The notes under the pieces were generated by a model, which ran no database searches, was not told where the DNA came from, and saw only the letters and a program-made list of their open reading frames with translations. A stretch of 64,000 nucleotides of DNA from Dipteronia dyeriana (taxonomy: Eukaryota; Streptophyta; Magnoliopsida; Sapindales; Sapindaceae): the NCBI GenBank assembly GCA_032871835.1, contig CM065301.1, positions 79,640,069-79,704,068 on the forward strand, written 5' to 3'. Numbering within the stretch: position 1 is the stretch's first letter; the number at the start of each line of letters is the position of its first letter. Shown here in pieces: positions 1 through 10,173 of this stretch. Both the position numbers and the translations under genes were made by a program.

Positions 1-105
1 ACCAGCAGCAATGCACCGAATCCCATCTTAACTCCGAAGTTAAGCGTGGTTGGGCGAGAGCAGTACTACGATGGGTGATCTCCTAGGAAGTCTTCTTGAT
101 GACTC
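1..105 (+). rRNA. 5S rRNA copy 1 (partial at window edge)
   Basis: Begins about 12 nt into the gene. Box A reads AGTTAAGCGTGGTTGG. It ends GATGACTC instead of GTTGCACC, a 3' variant shared with copies 29, 30 and 33. Confidence 0.85.
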
Positions 106-322
106 TTTTTTTGCTCGATTCGCATCCGATAATCGAATAATTACGATCAGAAAAGCGACGCCTTGCTGTTTATTTGATTTTATCGAATAATTACACCTAT
201 ATTCAGGTTTTAATCAGGTGGAGGAACGAAAATTATTCCTTTTCTTTGGAATTAGGCAAAAACGTTGTGAAGGATGCTCCGGCAGAGTAGGGCTTAAGTT
301 ATTATTGCGCAGAAAACATGAC

Positions 323-441
323 GGGTGCGACCATACCAGCACTAATGCACCGGATCCCATCAGAACTCCGAAGTTAATCTGGCTTGGGAGAGAGCAGTAC
401 TAGGATGGGTGACCTCCTGGGAAGCTCTCGTGTTGCACCCC
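323..441 (+). rRNA. 5S rRNA copy 2
   Basis: Box A is altered to AGTTAATCTGGCTTGG; box C is intact. Confidence 0.92.
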
Positions 442-659
442 TTTTTTGCTCGATTCTCATCCGATAATCGAATAATTACGCTCGGAAAAGCGTCGACTTG
501 CTGTTAATTTGATTTTGTAGAATAATTACACCTATATTTAGGTTTCAATCAGGTGGTGGAACGGGAATTATTCTTTTTCTTTAGAATGGGCAAAGAAAGT
601 TGTGGATGATGCTCCGACATGGTAGGGCTTAAGTAAATATTACGGGCAGAAAACGTGAC
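442..659 (+). other. Representative intergenic spacer
   Basis: This 218-bp spacer stands for nearly all non-5S sequence in the window. In order it holds the T-run, GCTCGATTC, an AT-rich CGATAATCGAATAATTACG stretch, CTCGGAAAAGCG, TTATTTGATTTTG, AATAATTACACCTATATT, AGGTTTCAATCAGGTGG, a pyrimidine-rich ATTCTTTTTCTTT stretch, GTTGTGGATGATGCTCCG, and the 5' flank GGGCTTAAGTAAATATT. I see no open reading frame, tRNA, microsatellite or insertion in it. Other spacers differ by scattered substitutions, short indels and the deletions listed separately. Confidence 0.85.
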
Positions 660-777
660 GGTTGCTACCATACCAGCACTAATGCACAGGATCCCAACAG
701 AACTCCGAAGTTAAGCGTGCTTGGGCAAGAGCAGTACTAGGATGGGTGACTTCTTGGAAGTCCTCATGTTGCACCCC
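660..777 (+). rRNA. 5S rRNA copy 3
   Basis: Starts GGTTGCTACC, has CCCAACAG, box A intact, box C changed to GACTTCTTGG. Confidence 0.92.
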
Positions 778-993
778 TTTTTTGCTCGATTAGCATCCGA
801 TAATTGAATAATTACGCTCGGAAAAGCGTCGCCTTGCTATTTATTTGATTTTATCGAATAATTACACATATAATCAGGTTTTAATCAGTTGGAGGAACGG
901 AAATTATTCTTTTTCTTTAGAATGGTGAAAGAAAGTTGTGGAGGATGCTCCGGTAGAGTAGGGCTTAAGTAAATATTGAGAAGAAAACATGAC

Positions 994-1112
994 AGGTGCG
1001 ACCAAACCAGCACTAATGCACCGGATCCCATCGGAACTCTAAAGTTGAGAGTGTTTAGCTGAGAGCAGTACTAGGATGGGTGACCTATTGGGAAGTCCTC
1101 ATGTTACACCCC
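994..1112 (+). rRNA. 5S rRNA copy 4
   Basis: Box A heavily changed to AGTTGAGAGTGTTTAG; 3' end reads ATGTTACACCCC. Confidence 0.9.
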
Positions 1113-1327
1113 TTTTTTGCTCGATTAGCATCCGATAATCGAATAATTATTTTCGAAAAAGCGTCGCCTTGCTGTTTATTTGATTTTGTTGAATAATTAC
1201 ACTTATATTCAGGTTTTAATCAGGTGAAGGAACGAAAATTATTCTTTTTCTTTGGAATGGGAAAGAAAGTTGTGGAGGATTCTCCGGCAGAGTAGGGATT
1301 AAGTAAATATTGCGCAAAAAATATGAC

Positions 1328-1446
1328 TGTTGCGACCATACCATCAGTAATGCACCGAATCCCAACAGAACTCCGAAGTTAAGCGTGCTTGGGAGTGAGC
1401 AGTACTAAGATGGGTGACATACTGGGAAGTCCTCGTGTTGCACTCC
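1328..1446 (+). rRNA. 5S rRNA copy 5
   Basis: CCATCAGTAATG and CCCAACAG variants; box A intact; box C reads AGATGGGTGACATACTGG. Confidence 0.9.
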
Positions 1447-1636
1447 TATTTTACTTGATTCGCATCCGATAATCGAATAATTACACTCGGAAAAGCGTTG
1501 CCTTGCAGTTTATTTGATTTAGTCAAATAAATACACCTATATTCAGGTTTTAATCAGGTGGAGTAACGGAAATTATTCTTTTTCTTTGGAATGGGAAAGA
1601 AAGTTGTGGAGGATCTCCGGCAGAGTAGGGCTTAAG

Positions 1637-1644
1637 TAAATATT
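1637..1644 (+). promoter_or_regulatory. TATA-like upstream element of a 5S unit (representative)
   Basis: TAAATATT lies at -24 to -17 of copy 6, with a GCGC dinucleotide pair near -15 and C at -1. In Arabidopsis 5S genes a TATA-like box near -28, a GC near -12 and C at -1 help Pol III initiation, so the arrangement is comparable though not identical in spacing. The motif is kept in most units of both arms. Confidence 0.6.
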
Positions 1645-1660
1645 GCGCAGAAAACATGAC

Positions 1661-1779
1661 GGGAGCGACCGTACTTACACTAATGAACCGGATCCCTTTA
1701 GAACTCCAAAGTTAAGCGGGCTTGGGAGAGAGCAGTACTAGGATGGGTGACCTCCTGGGAAGCTTTCGTGTTGCACCAC
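1661..1779 (+). rRNA. 5S rRNA copy 6
   Basis: CCGTACTTACAC near the 5' end, GCGGGCTTGGG in box A, and ACCACG before a five-T run. Partner of copy 2. Confidence 0.9.
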
Positions 1780-1997
1780 GTTTTTGCTCGATTCGCATCC
1801 TATAATCGAATAATTACGCTCGGAAAACCGTCGTCTTGCTGTTAATTTGATTTTGTTGAATAATTACACCTATATTCAGGTTTCAATCAGGTGGAGGAAC
1901 GGGAATTATTCTTTTTCTTTAGAAGGGGGCAAGAAAGTTGTGGAGGATGCTCCGACAGAGTAGGGCTTAAGTAAATATTATGGGCAGAAAACATGAC

Positions 1998-2115
1998 GGT
2001 TGCTACCATACCAGCATTAATGCACCGGATCCCAACAGAACTCTGAAGTTAAGCGTTCTTGGGCGAGTGCAGTACTAGGATGGGTGACCTCCTGAAAAAC
2101 CTCGTGTTGCACCCC
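1998..2115 (+). rRNA. 5S rRNA copy 7
   Basis: Partner of copy 3. GCGTTCTTGG in box A; CCTGAAAAACCTCG downstream of box C. Confidence 0.9.
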
Positions 2116-2331
2116 TTTTTTGCTCGATTCGCATCCGATAATCGAATAATTACGCACGGAAATGCGTCGCCTTGCTGTTTATTTGATTTTATCGAATAAT
2201 TACACATATAATCAGGTTTTAATCAGTTGGAGGAACGGAAATTATTCTTTTTCTTTGGAATGGTGAAAGAAAGTTGTGGAGGATGCTCCGGTAGAAAAGG
2301 GCTTAAGTAAATATTGAGAAGAAAACATGAC

Positions 2332-2450
2332 AGGTGTGACCATAACAGCGCTAATGCACCGGATCCCATTAGAACTCTAAAGTTAAGCGTGTTTAGCCGA
2401 GAGCAGTATAAGGATGGGTGACCTCTTGGGAAGTCCTCATGTTACACCCC
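2332..2450 (+). rRNA. 5S rRNA copy 8
   Basis: Partner of copy 4, with GCGTGTTTAGCCGAG in and after box A. Confidence 0.9.
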
Positions 2451-2456
2451 TTTTTT
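2451..2456 (+). terminator. Pol III T-run terminator (representative)
   Basis: Six T residues follow the terminal CCCC of copy 8 directly. Runs of five to eight T at this place are present after most copies and match the known Pol III stop signal. Copies 60, 69, 77 and 107 have lost it, and copies 6, 90, 95 and 100 have only short or displaced runs. Confidence 0.8.
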
Positions 2457-2665
2457 GCTCGATTTGCATCCGATAATCGAATAATTACTTTCGAAAAAGC
2501 GTCGACTTGCTGTTAATTTGATTTTGTTGTATAATTACACCTATATTCATGTTTTAATCAGGTGAAGGAACGGAAATTATTATTTTTCTCTGGAATGGGG
2601 CAAGAAAGTTGTGGAGGATGCTCCGTAGAGTAGGGCTTAGGTAAATATTGCACAGAAAACATGAC

Positions 2666-2782
2666 GGTGCGACCATACCAGCACCAATGAACCGAATCCC
2701 ATCAGAACTCCGAAGTTAAGCAGGCTTGGGCGAGAGCAGTAATAGGATGGGTGACCTCCTGGGAAGCTCTCGTGTTGTATCC
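2666..2782 (+). rRNA. 5S rRNA copy 9
   Basis: One G is missing at the 5' end; CAGGCTTGGG in box A; 3' end GTTGTATCC. Confidence 0.9.
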
Positions 2783-3000
2783 TTTTTTGCTAGATTCGTA
2801 TCCGATAATCTAATCATTACGCTCGGAAAAGCGTCGCCTAGCTGTTTATTTGATTTTGTAGAATAATTACACCTCAATTCAGGTTTTAATCAGGTGGAGG
2901 AACGAGAATTATTCCTTTTCTTTAGAATTGGGCAAGAAAGTTGTGGAGGATGCTCTGGCAGAGTTGGGCTTAAGTAATTATTACAGGCAGAATAAATAAC

Positions 3001-3119
3001 GGTTGCGACCATACCAGCACTAATGCACCGGATCCCAAAAGAACTACGAAGTTAAGCGTGCTTGGGCTATAGCAGTACTAAGATGGGTGACCTACTGGGA
3101 AGTCCTCGTGTTGCACCAC
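3001..3119 (+). rRNA. 5S rRNA copy 10
   Basis: CCCAAAAGAACTACG; box A intact but followed by GGGCTATAGC. Confidence 0.9.
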
Positions 3120-3337
3120 CTTTTTTGCTCGATTCTCATCCGATAATCGAATAATTACGCTCGGAAAAGTTTCGCCTTGCTGTTTATTTGATTTTTTTTG
3201 AATAATTACACATTTTTTCAGGTTTTAATCAGGTGGAGGAACGTAACGTATTCTTTTTCCTTGGAATAGGAAAAGAAAGTTGTGGAGGATGCTCCGGCAG
3301 AGTTGGGCTTAAGTAAATATTGCGCAGAAGACATGAC

Positions 3338-3455
3338 GGGTGCGACCATACCTGCACTAATGCACCAGATCCGATCAGAACTCTAAAGTTAAGCGTGCAT
3401 GGGCGAGAGTTGTACTAGGATGGGTGACCTTCTGGGAAGTCCTTGTGTTGCACCC
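3338..3455 (+). rRNA. 5S rRNA copy 11
   Basis: CAGATCCGATCAG, GCGTGCATGG in box A, and GAGTTGTAC. Confidence 0.9.
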
Positions 3456-3673
3456 TTTTTTTGCTCGATTCGCATCCGATAATCGAATAATTACGCTCGG
3501 AAAAGCGTCGCCTTGCTGTTTATTTGATTTTTTCGAATAATTACACTTATATTCGGGTTTTAATCAGGTGAAGGAACGAAAAGTATTCTTTTTCTTTGGA
3601 ATGGGAAAGAAAGTTGTGGAGGATTCTCCGGCAGAGTAGGGATTAAGTAAATACTGCGCAGAAAACATGAATC

Positions 3674-3791
3674 TATTTCGACCATACCATCACTAATGCA
3701 CCAGGTCCCAACAGAACTCCGAAGTTAAGCGTGCTTGGGCAAGAGCAGTACTAGGATGGGTGACCTCCTGGAAAGTCCTCGTGTTGCACCC
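3674..3791 (+). rRNA. 5S rRNA copy 12
   Basis: The first nucleotides are replaced by ATCTATTTCG, so the terminal stem cannot form as in consensus. Box A is intact. Confidence 0.88.
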
Positions 3792-4007
3792 TTTTTTGCT
3801 CGATTTGCATCCAATAATCAAAAAATTACGCTCAGGAAAGCGTCGCCTATCTGTTTATTTTATTTTTTGGAACAATAACACCTATATTCAGGTTTTAATC
3901 AGGTGGAGGAACGTAAATTGTTCTTTTTCTTTGGAATAGGGAAAGAAAGTTGTGGAGGATGCTCCGGCAGAGTAGGGCTTAAGTAAATATTGCACAGAAA
4001 ACATGAC

Positions 4008-4126
4008 GAGTGCGACCATACCAGCACTAATGCACCGGATCCCATCTCAACTCCAAAGTTAAGCGTGCTTGGGTGAGAGCTGTACTAAGATGGGTGACCT
4101 CCTGGGAAGTCCTCGTGTTGCACCTC
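4008..4126 (+). rRNA. 5S rRNA copy 13
   Basis: CCATCTCAACTCC and GAGCTGTACTAAG; box A intact. Duplicated as copy 18. Confidence 0.92.
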
Positions 4127-4341
4127 TTTTTTGCTCGATTCGCATCCGATAATCGAATAATTACACTCAGAAAAGCGACGCCTTGCTGTTTATTTGATTT
4201 TGTCGAATAATTACACCTATATTCAGGTTTTAGTCAGGTGAAGGAACGAAAATTATTCTTTTTCTTTGGAATGGGAAAGAAAGTTGTGGATGATGCTCCG
4301 ACAGAATAGGGATTAAGTAAATATTGCGCAGAAAACATGAC

Positions 4342-4459
4342 GGTTGGGACCATACTATCACTAATGCACCGGATCCCAACAGAACTCCGAAGTTAAGCGT
4401 GCTTGGCCGAGAGCAGTACTAGGATGGGTGACCTCATGAGAAGTCCTCGTGTTGTACCC
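4342..4459 (+). rRNA. 5S rRNA copy 14
   Basis: GGTTGGGACCATACTATC and CCCAACAG; box A AGTTAAGCGTGCTTGG then CCGAG. Duplicated as copy 19. Confidence 0.92.
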
Positions 4460-4551
4460 ATTTTTTGCTCGATTCGTATCCGATAATAGAAAGTTCTGAA
4501 TGATGCTCCGGTAGAGTAAGGCTTAAGTAAATATTGCGCTGAAAACATGAC
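4460..4551 (+). other. Shortened 92-bp spacer (first of three)
   Basis: The spacer between copies 14 and 15 jumps from CGATAATAG straight to AAAGTTCTGAATG, dropping about 125 bp of the middle spacer. The T-run and the immediate 5' flank are kept, so the unit is only 210 bp long. Confidence 0.9.
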
Positions 4552-4667
4552 GGTTGCGACCAGACCAGCACTAATGCACCGGATCCCATAAAATCTGAAG
4601 TTAAGCGTGCTTGGGCGTGAGCAGTACTAGGATGGGTGACATCCTGGGCAGTCCTCGTGTTGCACTT
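4552..4667 (+). rRNA. 5S rRNA copy 15
   Basis: A deletion of about three nucleotides gives CCCATAAAATCTG before an intact box A. Preceded by a 92-bp spacer. Confidence 0.88.
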
Positions 4668-4884
4668 ATTTTTTGCTCGATTCGCATCCGATAATCGAAT
4701 AATTACGCTCGGAAAAGCGTCGGCTTGTTGTTTATTTGATTTAGTCGAATAATTACACCTATATTTATGTTTTAATCAGGTGGAGGAACGGAAATTATTC
4801 TTTTTCTTTCCAATGGGGCAAGAAAGTTGTGGAGGATGCTCCGGCAGAGTAAGGCTTATGTAAATATTGTGCAGAAAACATGAT

Positions 4885-5002
4885 AGGTGCGACCATACCA
4901 GCACTAATGCACCAGATTCCATTAGAACACCGAAGTTAAGCGTGCTTCGGCTGAGCAGAACTAAGATGGGTGACCTCATGGGAAGTCCTCGTGTTGCACC
5001 CA
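4885..5002 (+). rRNA. 5S rRNA copy 16
   Basis: GATTCCATTAGAACACC, GCGTGCTTCGG in box A, and AGAACTAAG. Confidence 0.9.
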
Positions 5003-5218
5003 TTTTTTGCTCGATTCGCATCCGATAATCGAATAATTACGCTCAAAAAATCATCGCCTTGCTGTTTATTTGATTTTGTCGAATAATTACACCTATATTC
5101 AGGTTTTAATCAGGTCGAGGAACGTAAATTATTTTTTTTCTTTGGAATGGGGTAAGAAAGTTGTGGAGGATGCTCCGACAGAGTAGGGCTTAAGTAAATA
5201 TTACGCAAAAAACATAAT

Positions 5219-5336
5219 GGGTGAGATCATACCAGCACCAATGCACCAGATCCTATCAGAAATCCGAAGTGAAGCTTTCTTGGGCGAGAGCAGTACTATG
5301 ATGGGTGACCTCCGAAAAAGTCTTCGTGGTGACCTC
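5219..5336 (+). rRNA. 5S rRNA copy 17
   Basis: GAGATCATACC 5' end, AGTGAAGCTTTCTTGG in box A, and GTGGTGACC at the 3' end. Confidence 0.9.
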
Positions 5337-5552
5337 TTTTTTGCTCGAGTCGGATCCGACAATCGAAAAATTATGATCTGAAAAGCGTCACCTTGCTGTT
5401 TAATTGATTTTATCGAATAATTTCACCTATATTCATGTTTTAATCAGGTGGAGGAACGGAAAATATTCTTTTTCTTTGGAATGGGGCAAGAAAGTTGTTG
5501 AGGATGCTCCGGCAGAGTAGGGCTTAAGTAAATATTGCACAGAAAATATGAC

Positions 5553-5670
5553 GAGTGCGACCATACCAGCACTAATGCACCAGATCCATCTCAACTCCAA
5601 AGTTAAGCGTGCTTGGGTGTGAGCTGTACTAAGATGGGTGACCTCCTGGGAAGTCCTCGTGTTGCACCTC
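5553..5670 (+). rRNA. 5S rRNA copy 18
   Basis: Duplicate of copy 13 with one further C lost (CAGATCCATC). Confidence 0.92.
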
Positions 5671-5885
5671 TTTTTTGCTCGATTCGCATCCGATAATCGA
5701 ATAATTACGCTCAGAAAAGCGACGCCTTGCTGTTTATTTGATTTTGTCGAATAATTACACCTACGTTCAGGTTTTAGTCAGGTGAAGGAACGAAAATTAT
5801 TCTTTTTCTTTGGAATGGGAAAGAAAGTTGTGGATGATACTCCGACAGAGTAGGGATTAAGTAAATATTGCGTAGAAAACATGAC

Positions 5886-6003
5886 GGTTGGGACCATACC
5901 ATCACTAATGCACCGGATCCCAACAGAACTCCGAAGTTAAGCGTGCTTGGGCGAGAGCAGTACTAGGATGGGTGACCTCATGAGAAGTCCTCGTGTTGTA
6001 CCC
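5886..6003 (+). rRNA. 5S rRNA copy 19
   Basis: Duplicate of copy 14; here the GGGCGAG after box A matches consensus. Confidence 0.92.
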
Positions 6004-6095
6004 ATTTTTTGCTCGATTCGCATCCGATAATAGAAAGTTCTGAATGATGCTCCGGTAGAGTAAGGCTTAAGTAAATATTGCGCAGAAAACATGAC
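6004..6095 (+). other. Shortened 92-bp spacer (second of three)
   Basis: Same deletion breakpoint as the spacer at 4460-4551, carried along by the 1545-bp duplication. Confidence 0.9.
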
Positions 6096-6211
6096 GGGTG
6101 CGACTAGACCAGCACTAATGCACCGGATCCTATAAAATCCGAAGTTAAGCGTGCTTGGGCATGAGCAGTACTAGGATGGATGACATCCTGAGCAGTCCTC
6201 GTGTTGCACCA
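6096..6211 (+). rRNA. 5S rRNA copy 20
   Basis: Duplicate of copy 15, with CGACTAGACC near the 5' end and GGATGGATGAC in box C. Confidence 0.88.
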
Positions 6212-6428
6212 CTTTTTTGCTCGATTCGCATCCGATAATCAAATAATTACGCTCGGAAAAGCGTCGGCTTGCTGTTTATTTGATTTAGTCGAATAATTAC
6301 ACCTATATTTATGTTTTAATCAGGTGGAGGAACGGAAATTATTCTTTTTCTTTCGAATGGGGAAAGAAAGTTGTGGAGGATGCTCCGGCAGAGTAAGGCT
6401 TATGTAAATATTGCGCAGAAAACATGAT

Positions 6429-6546
6429 AGGTGCGACCATACCAGCACTAATGCACCAGATTCCATTAGAACACCGAAGTTAAGCGTGCTTCGGCGAGAG
6501 CAGAACTAAGATGGGTGACCTCCTGGGAAGTCCTCGTGTTGCACCC
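6429..6546 (+). rRNA. 5S rRNA copy 21
   Basis: Duplicate of copy 16, sharing GATTCCATTAGAACACC and CTTCGG. Confidence 0.92.
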
Positions 6547-6763
6547 ATTTTTTGCTCGATTCGCATCCGATAATCGAATAATTACGCTCGAAAAAGCATC
6601 GCCTTGCTGTTTATTTGATTTTGTCGAATAATTACACCTATATTCAGGTTTTAATCAGGTCGAGGAACGTAAATTATTCTTTTTCTTTGGAATGAGGTAA
6701 GAAAGTTGTAGAGGATGCGCCGGCAGAGTAGGGCTCAAGTAAATATTACGCAAAAAACATAAT

Positions 6764-6881
6764 GGGTGAGATCATACCAGCACCAATGCACCAGATCCTA
6801 TCAGAAATCCGAAGTGAAGCGTGTTTGAACGAGAGCAGTACTATGATGGGTGACCTCCTAGAAAGTCTTCGTGGTGACCTC
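6764..6881 (+). rRNA. 5S rRNA copy 22
   Basis: Duplicate of copy 17; box A AGTGAAGCGTGTTTGA. Confidence 0.9.
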
Positions 6882-7097
6882 TTTTTTGCTCGATTCGGAT
6901 CCGACAATCGAAAAATTACGATCTGAAAAGCGTTACCTTGCTGTTTAATTGATTTTATCGAATAATTTCACCTATATTCATGTTTTAATCAGGTGGAGGA
7001 ACGGAAAATATTCTTTTTATTTGGAATGGGGCAAGAAAGTTGTTGAGGATGCTCTGGCAGAGTAGGGCTTAAGTAAATATTGCACAGAAAACATGAC

Positions 7098-7215
7098 GGT
7101 GTGACCATACCAGCACCATTGCACCGAATCCCATCAGAACTTCGAAGTCAAGCGTGCTTGGGCGAGAGCAGTACTAGGATGGGTGACCTCCTGGGATGCT
7201 CTCGTTTTGCACCCC
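7098..7215 (+). rRNA. 5S rRNA copy 23
   Basis: One G short at the 5' end; box A AGTCAAGCGTGCTTGG; box C intact. Confidence 0.9.
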
Positions 7216-7430
7216 TTTTTTACTCGATTCGCATCCGATAATCGAATAATTACGCTCGGAAAAGTGTCGCTTTGTTGTTAATTTGATTTTGTCGAATAAT
7301 TACACCTATATTCTGGCTTTAATCAGGTGGAGGAACAGAAATTATTCTTTTTCTTTGGAATGGGGTAAAAAAGTTGTGGAGGATGCTCCGGTAGAGTAAG
7401 GTTTAAGTAAATATTGCACAGAAGCATGAC

Positions 7431-7548
7431 AGTTACGACAGTGCCAGCACAAATCCACCGGATCCCATCAGAACTCCGAAGTTAAGCGTGTTTGGGCGAG
7501 AGTAGTACTAGGATAGGTGACCTACTGGGAAGTCCTCGTGTTGCACCC
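7431..7548 (+). rRNA. 5S rRNA copy 24
   Basis: AGTTACGACAGTGCC 5' end; GCGTGTTTGG in box A; GGATAGGTGACC in box C. Confidence 0.88.
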
Positions 7549-7765
7549 TTTTTTTGTTCAATTCGCATTCGATAATCGAATAATTACGCTCGAAAAAGCG
7601 TCGCCTTGCTGTTTATTTGGTTTGATCAAATAATTACACATATAATCAGGTTTTAATCAGTTGGTGGAACGGAAATTATTCTTTTTCTTTGGAATGGTGA
7701 AAGAAAGTTGTGGATGAAGCTCCGACAGAGTAGGGCTTAAGTAAATATTGAGAAGAAAACATGAC

Positions 7766-7884
7766 GGGAGCGACCATACCAGTTCAAATGCACCGGATCC
7801 CATAAGAACTCTAAAGTTAAGCGTGTTTAGCCGAGAGCAGTACTTGGATGGGTGACCTCCTTGGAAGTTCTCATGTTACACCCC
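7766..7884 (+). rRNA. 5S rRNA copy 25
   Basis: GCGTGTTTAGCCGAG and ATGTTACACCCC place it with copies 4 and 8. Confidence 0.9.
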
Positions 7885-8100
7885 ATTTTTGCTCGATTCG
7901 CATACGATAATTGAATAATTACTATCGGAAAAGCATCACCTTGCTGTTTTTTTGATTTTGTTGAATAATTACACCTATATTCAGGTTTTAATCAGGTGAA
8001 GGAACGGAAATTATTCTTTTTCTTTTGAATGAGGCAAGAAAGTTGTGGAGGATGCTCCGGCAGAGTAGGGCATTAGTAAATATTACACAGAAAACATGAC

Positions 8101-8219
8101 GGGCGCAACCATACCAGCACTAATGAACCGGATCCCATCAGAACTCCGAAGTTAAGCGGACTGGGGCGAGAGAAGTACTAGGATGGGTGACCTCTTGGGA
8201 AGCGCTTGTGTTGCACCCA
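8101..8219 (+). rRNA. 5S rRNA copy 26
   Basis: GCGGACTGGGGCGAG in and after box A. Its following spacer lacks the TTTTAATCAGGTG segment. Confidence 0.9.
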
Positions 8220-8423
8220 TTTTTTACTCGATTCGCATCCGATAATCGAATAATTACGCTCGGAAAAATGTCACTTTGCTGTTTATTTGATTTATTCGAA
8301 TAATTACACCTATATTCAGGTAAAGGAACAAAAATTATTCTTTTTCTTTGGAATGGGGTAAGAAAGTTGTGGAGGATGCTACGACAGAGTAAGGTTTAAG
8401 TAAATATTGCACAGAAACATGAC

Positions 8424-8542
8424 GGTCGCGACCATACCAGCACTAATGCACCGGATCCCATCAGAACTCCGAAGTTAAACGTGCTTGGGTGAGAGCATTA
8501 CTAGGATGGGTGACCTCCTTGAAAGTCCTTGTGTTGCATCCC
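8424..8542 (+). rRNA. 5S rRNA copy 27
   Basis: Fairly close to consensus; AGTTAAACGTGCTTGG in box A, GAGCATTAC, and CCTTGAAAG after box C. Confidence 0.93.
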
Positions 8543-8758
8543 TTTTTTGCTCGATTCGCATTCGATAATCGAATAGTTACGCTCGGAAAAGCATCGCCTC
8601 ACTATTTATTTGATTTTGTCGATTAATTACACCTATATTCAGGTTTTAATTAGGTGTAGGAACGGAAATTATTCTTTTTCTTTGGAATGGGGCAAGAAAT
8701 TTGTGGAGGATGCTCCGACAGGGTTGTGCTTAAGTAAATTTTGCATAGAAAACATGAC

Positions 8759-8877
8759 GGGTGCGACCATACTAGCACTAATGCACCAGTTCCCATCAGA
8801 ACTCTGAAGTTAATCTTGCTTGGGCGAGAGCAGTACTAGGATGAGTGACCTCCTGGAAAGTCCTCGTGTTGCATCCC
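8759..8877 (+). rRNA. 5S rRNA copy 28
   Basis: CACCAGTTCCC; box A AGTTAATCTTGCTTGG; box C GGATGAGTGACC. Confidence 0.9.
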
Positions 8878-9094
8878 TTTTTTGCTCAATTCGCATTCGA
8901 TAATCGAATAGTTACGCTCGGAAAAGCGTCGCCTTACTGTTTATTATATTTTGTCGAATAATTACACCTATATTAAGGTTTTAATCAGGTGGAGGAACGG
9001 AAATTATTCTTTTTTTTTTGGAATGGGGCAAGAAAGTTGTGGAGGATGCTCCGGCAGAGTAAAGCTTCAGTAAATATTACGCATAAAATATGAC

Positions 9095-9212
9095 GGGTGC
9101 GACCATACCCGCACCAATTCTTCGAATCCCATCAGAACTCCGAAGTTAAGCGTGCTTTGGCGAGAGAAGTACTATGATGGGTGACCTCATGGGAAGTCGT
9201 CGTGATGACCCC
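9095..9212 (+). rRNA. 5S rRNA copy 29
   Basis: AATTCTTCGAATCCC, CTTTGGCGAGAG and the GATGACCCC 3' variant. Confidence 0.88.
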
Positions 9213-9388
9213 TTTGTTGCTCGATCCGCATCCAATAATCGAATAATTACGTTCGGAAAAGTGTCGCCTTGCTGTTTATTTGATTTTGTCAAATAATTAC
9301 ACCTATATTCATTGGAATGGGGCAAGAAAATTATGAAGGATGCTCTGGCAGTGTTGGGCTTAAGTTAATATTGAGTAGAAAACATGAC
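9213..9388 (+). other. Spacer with internal deletion of about 42 bp
   Basis: The spacer between copies 29 and 30 goes from CACCTATATTCA directly to TTGGAATGGGG, removing the AGGTTTTAATCAGG and pyrimidine-rich part. Confidence 0.85.
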
Positions 9389-9504
9389 GGTGCGACAATA
9401 CTAGCAGCAATGCACCGAATCCCATCTTAACTACGAAGTTAAGCGTGCTTGGGCGAGAGCAGTAGTATGATGGGTGACCTTCTGGGAAGTCTTCTTGATG
9501 ACCT
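9389..9504 (+). rRNA. 5S rRNA copy 30
   Basis: CAATACTAGCAGCAATG and CCATCTTAACTACG; closest relative in view is copy 1. Ends TTGATGACC. Confidence 0.88.
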
Positions 9505-9720
9505 TTTTTTTGCTCGATTTGCATCCGATAATCGATTAATTACGATCGGAAAAGCGTCGCCTTGCTGTTTATTTGATTTTGTCGAATAATTACACCTATA
9601 TTCATGTTTTAATCAGGTGGAGGAACGGAAATTATTCTTTTTCTTTGGAATGGGATAAGAAAGTTGTCGAGGATGCTCCGGCAGAGTAATGTTTAAGTAA
9701 ATATTGTACAGAAACATGAC

Positions 9721-9838
9721 GGTCGCGACCATAACAGCACTAATGCACCGGATCCCATTAGAACTCCGAAGTTAAGCGTGCTTGGGCGAGAGCAGTACTA
9801 GGATGGGTGACCTTCTGAGAGGTCCTCGTGTTGCCCCC
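9721..9838 (+). rRNA. 5S rRNA copy 31
   Basis: Box A intact; box C ends CCTTCTGAG; 3' end TTGCCCCC. Confidence 0.92.
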
Positions 9839-10054
9839 ATTTTTTGCTCGATTCGCATCCGATAATCGAATAATTATTCTCTCGAAGCATCGCCTTGCTA
9901 TTTATTTTATTTTATCGAATAATTACACATATATTCAGGTTTTTATAAGATTGAGGAACGTAAATTATTCTTTTTCTTTGGAATGGGGCAAGAAATTTGT
10001 GGAGGATGCTCCGACAGAATAGGGCTTAAGTAAATATTGCATAGAAAACATGAC

Positions 10055-10173
10055 GGTTGCGACCATACTAGCAATAATGCACTAGATTCCATCAGAACTC
10101 CGATGTTAAGCTTTCTTGGGCGAGAGCAGTACTAGGATGGGTGAAGTCCTGGAAAGTCCTCATGTTGCATCCC
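10055..10173 (+). rRNA. 5S rRNA copy 32
   Basis: ACTAGATTCC; box A TGTTAAGCTTTCTTGG; box C GGGTGAAGTCCTGG. Confidence 0.88.

Larger units (their letters stand above)
323..2450 (+). repeat. Old four-unit (1338 bp) tandem duplication
   Basis: Copies 2, 3 and 4 start at 323, 660 and 994; copies 6, 7 and 8 start at 1661, 1998 and 2332. Each pair is exactly 1338 bp apart. Pair members share private variants: TTTCAATCAGG in the spacer after copies 2 and 6, GGTTGCTACC with CCCAACAG in 3 and 7, GTGTTTAG in box A of 4 and 8. Divergence between partners is clearly higher than in the later duplications. Copy 5 does not match copy 9 and looks more like copy 12, so the block was later disturbed. Confidence 0.8.
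3960..7050 (+). repeat. 1545-bp tandem duplication, copies 13-17 and 18-22
   Basis: Five 5S starts at 4008, 4342, 4552, 4885 and 5219 recur at 5553, 5886, 6096, 6429 and 6764, an offset of 1544 to 1545 bp. Private variants recur in order: CCATCTCAACTCC, CCCAACAG, a shortened CCCATAAAATC or CCTATAAAATC, GATTCCATTAGAACACC, and GAGATCATACC. Both blocks contain the same shortened 92-bp spacer, so that deletion predates the duplication. Edges are approximate. Confidence 0.92.

Noticed and set aside
218..403. Short open reading frames of 60 to 160 codons all over the window
   Set aside because: They run across the 5S gene and spacer in the same frames, share the same peptide pieces from unit to unit (for example SFSLEWGK and FARFASDNRIITL), and have no protein signature. 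They are byproducts of a 335-bp repeat.
442..659. tRNA or other small RNA gene in the spacer
   Set aside because: I found no tRNA-like box A/box B pair, cloverleaf or snRNA motif in the spacer consensus.
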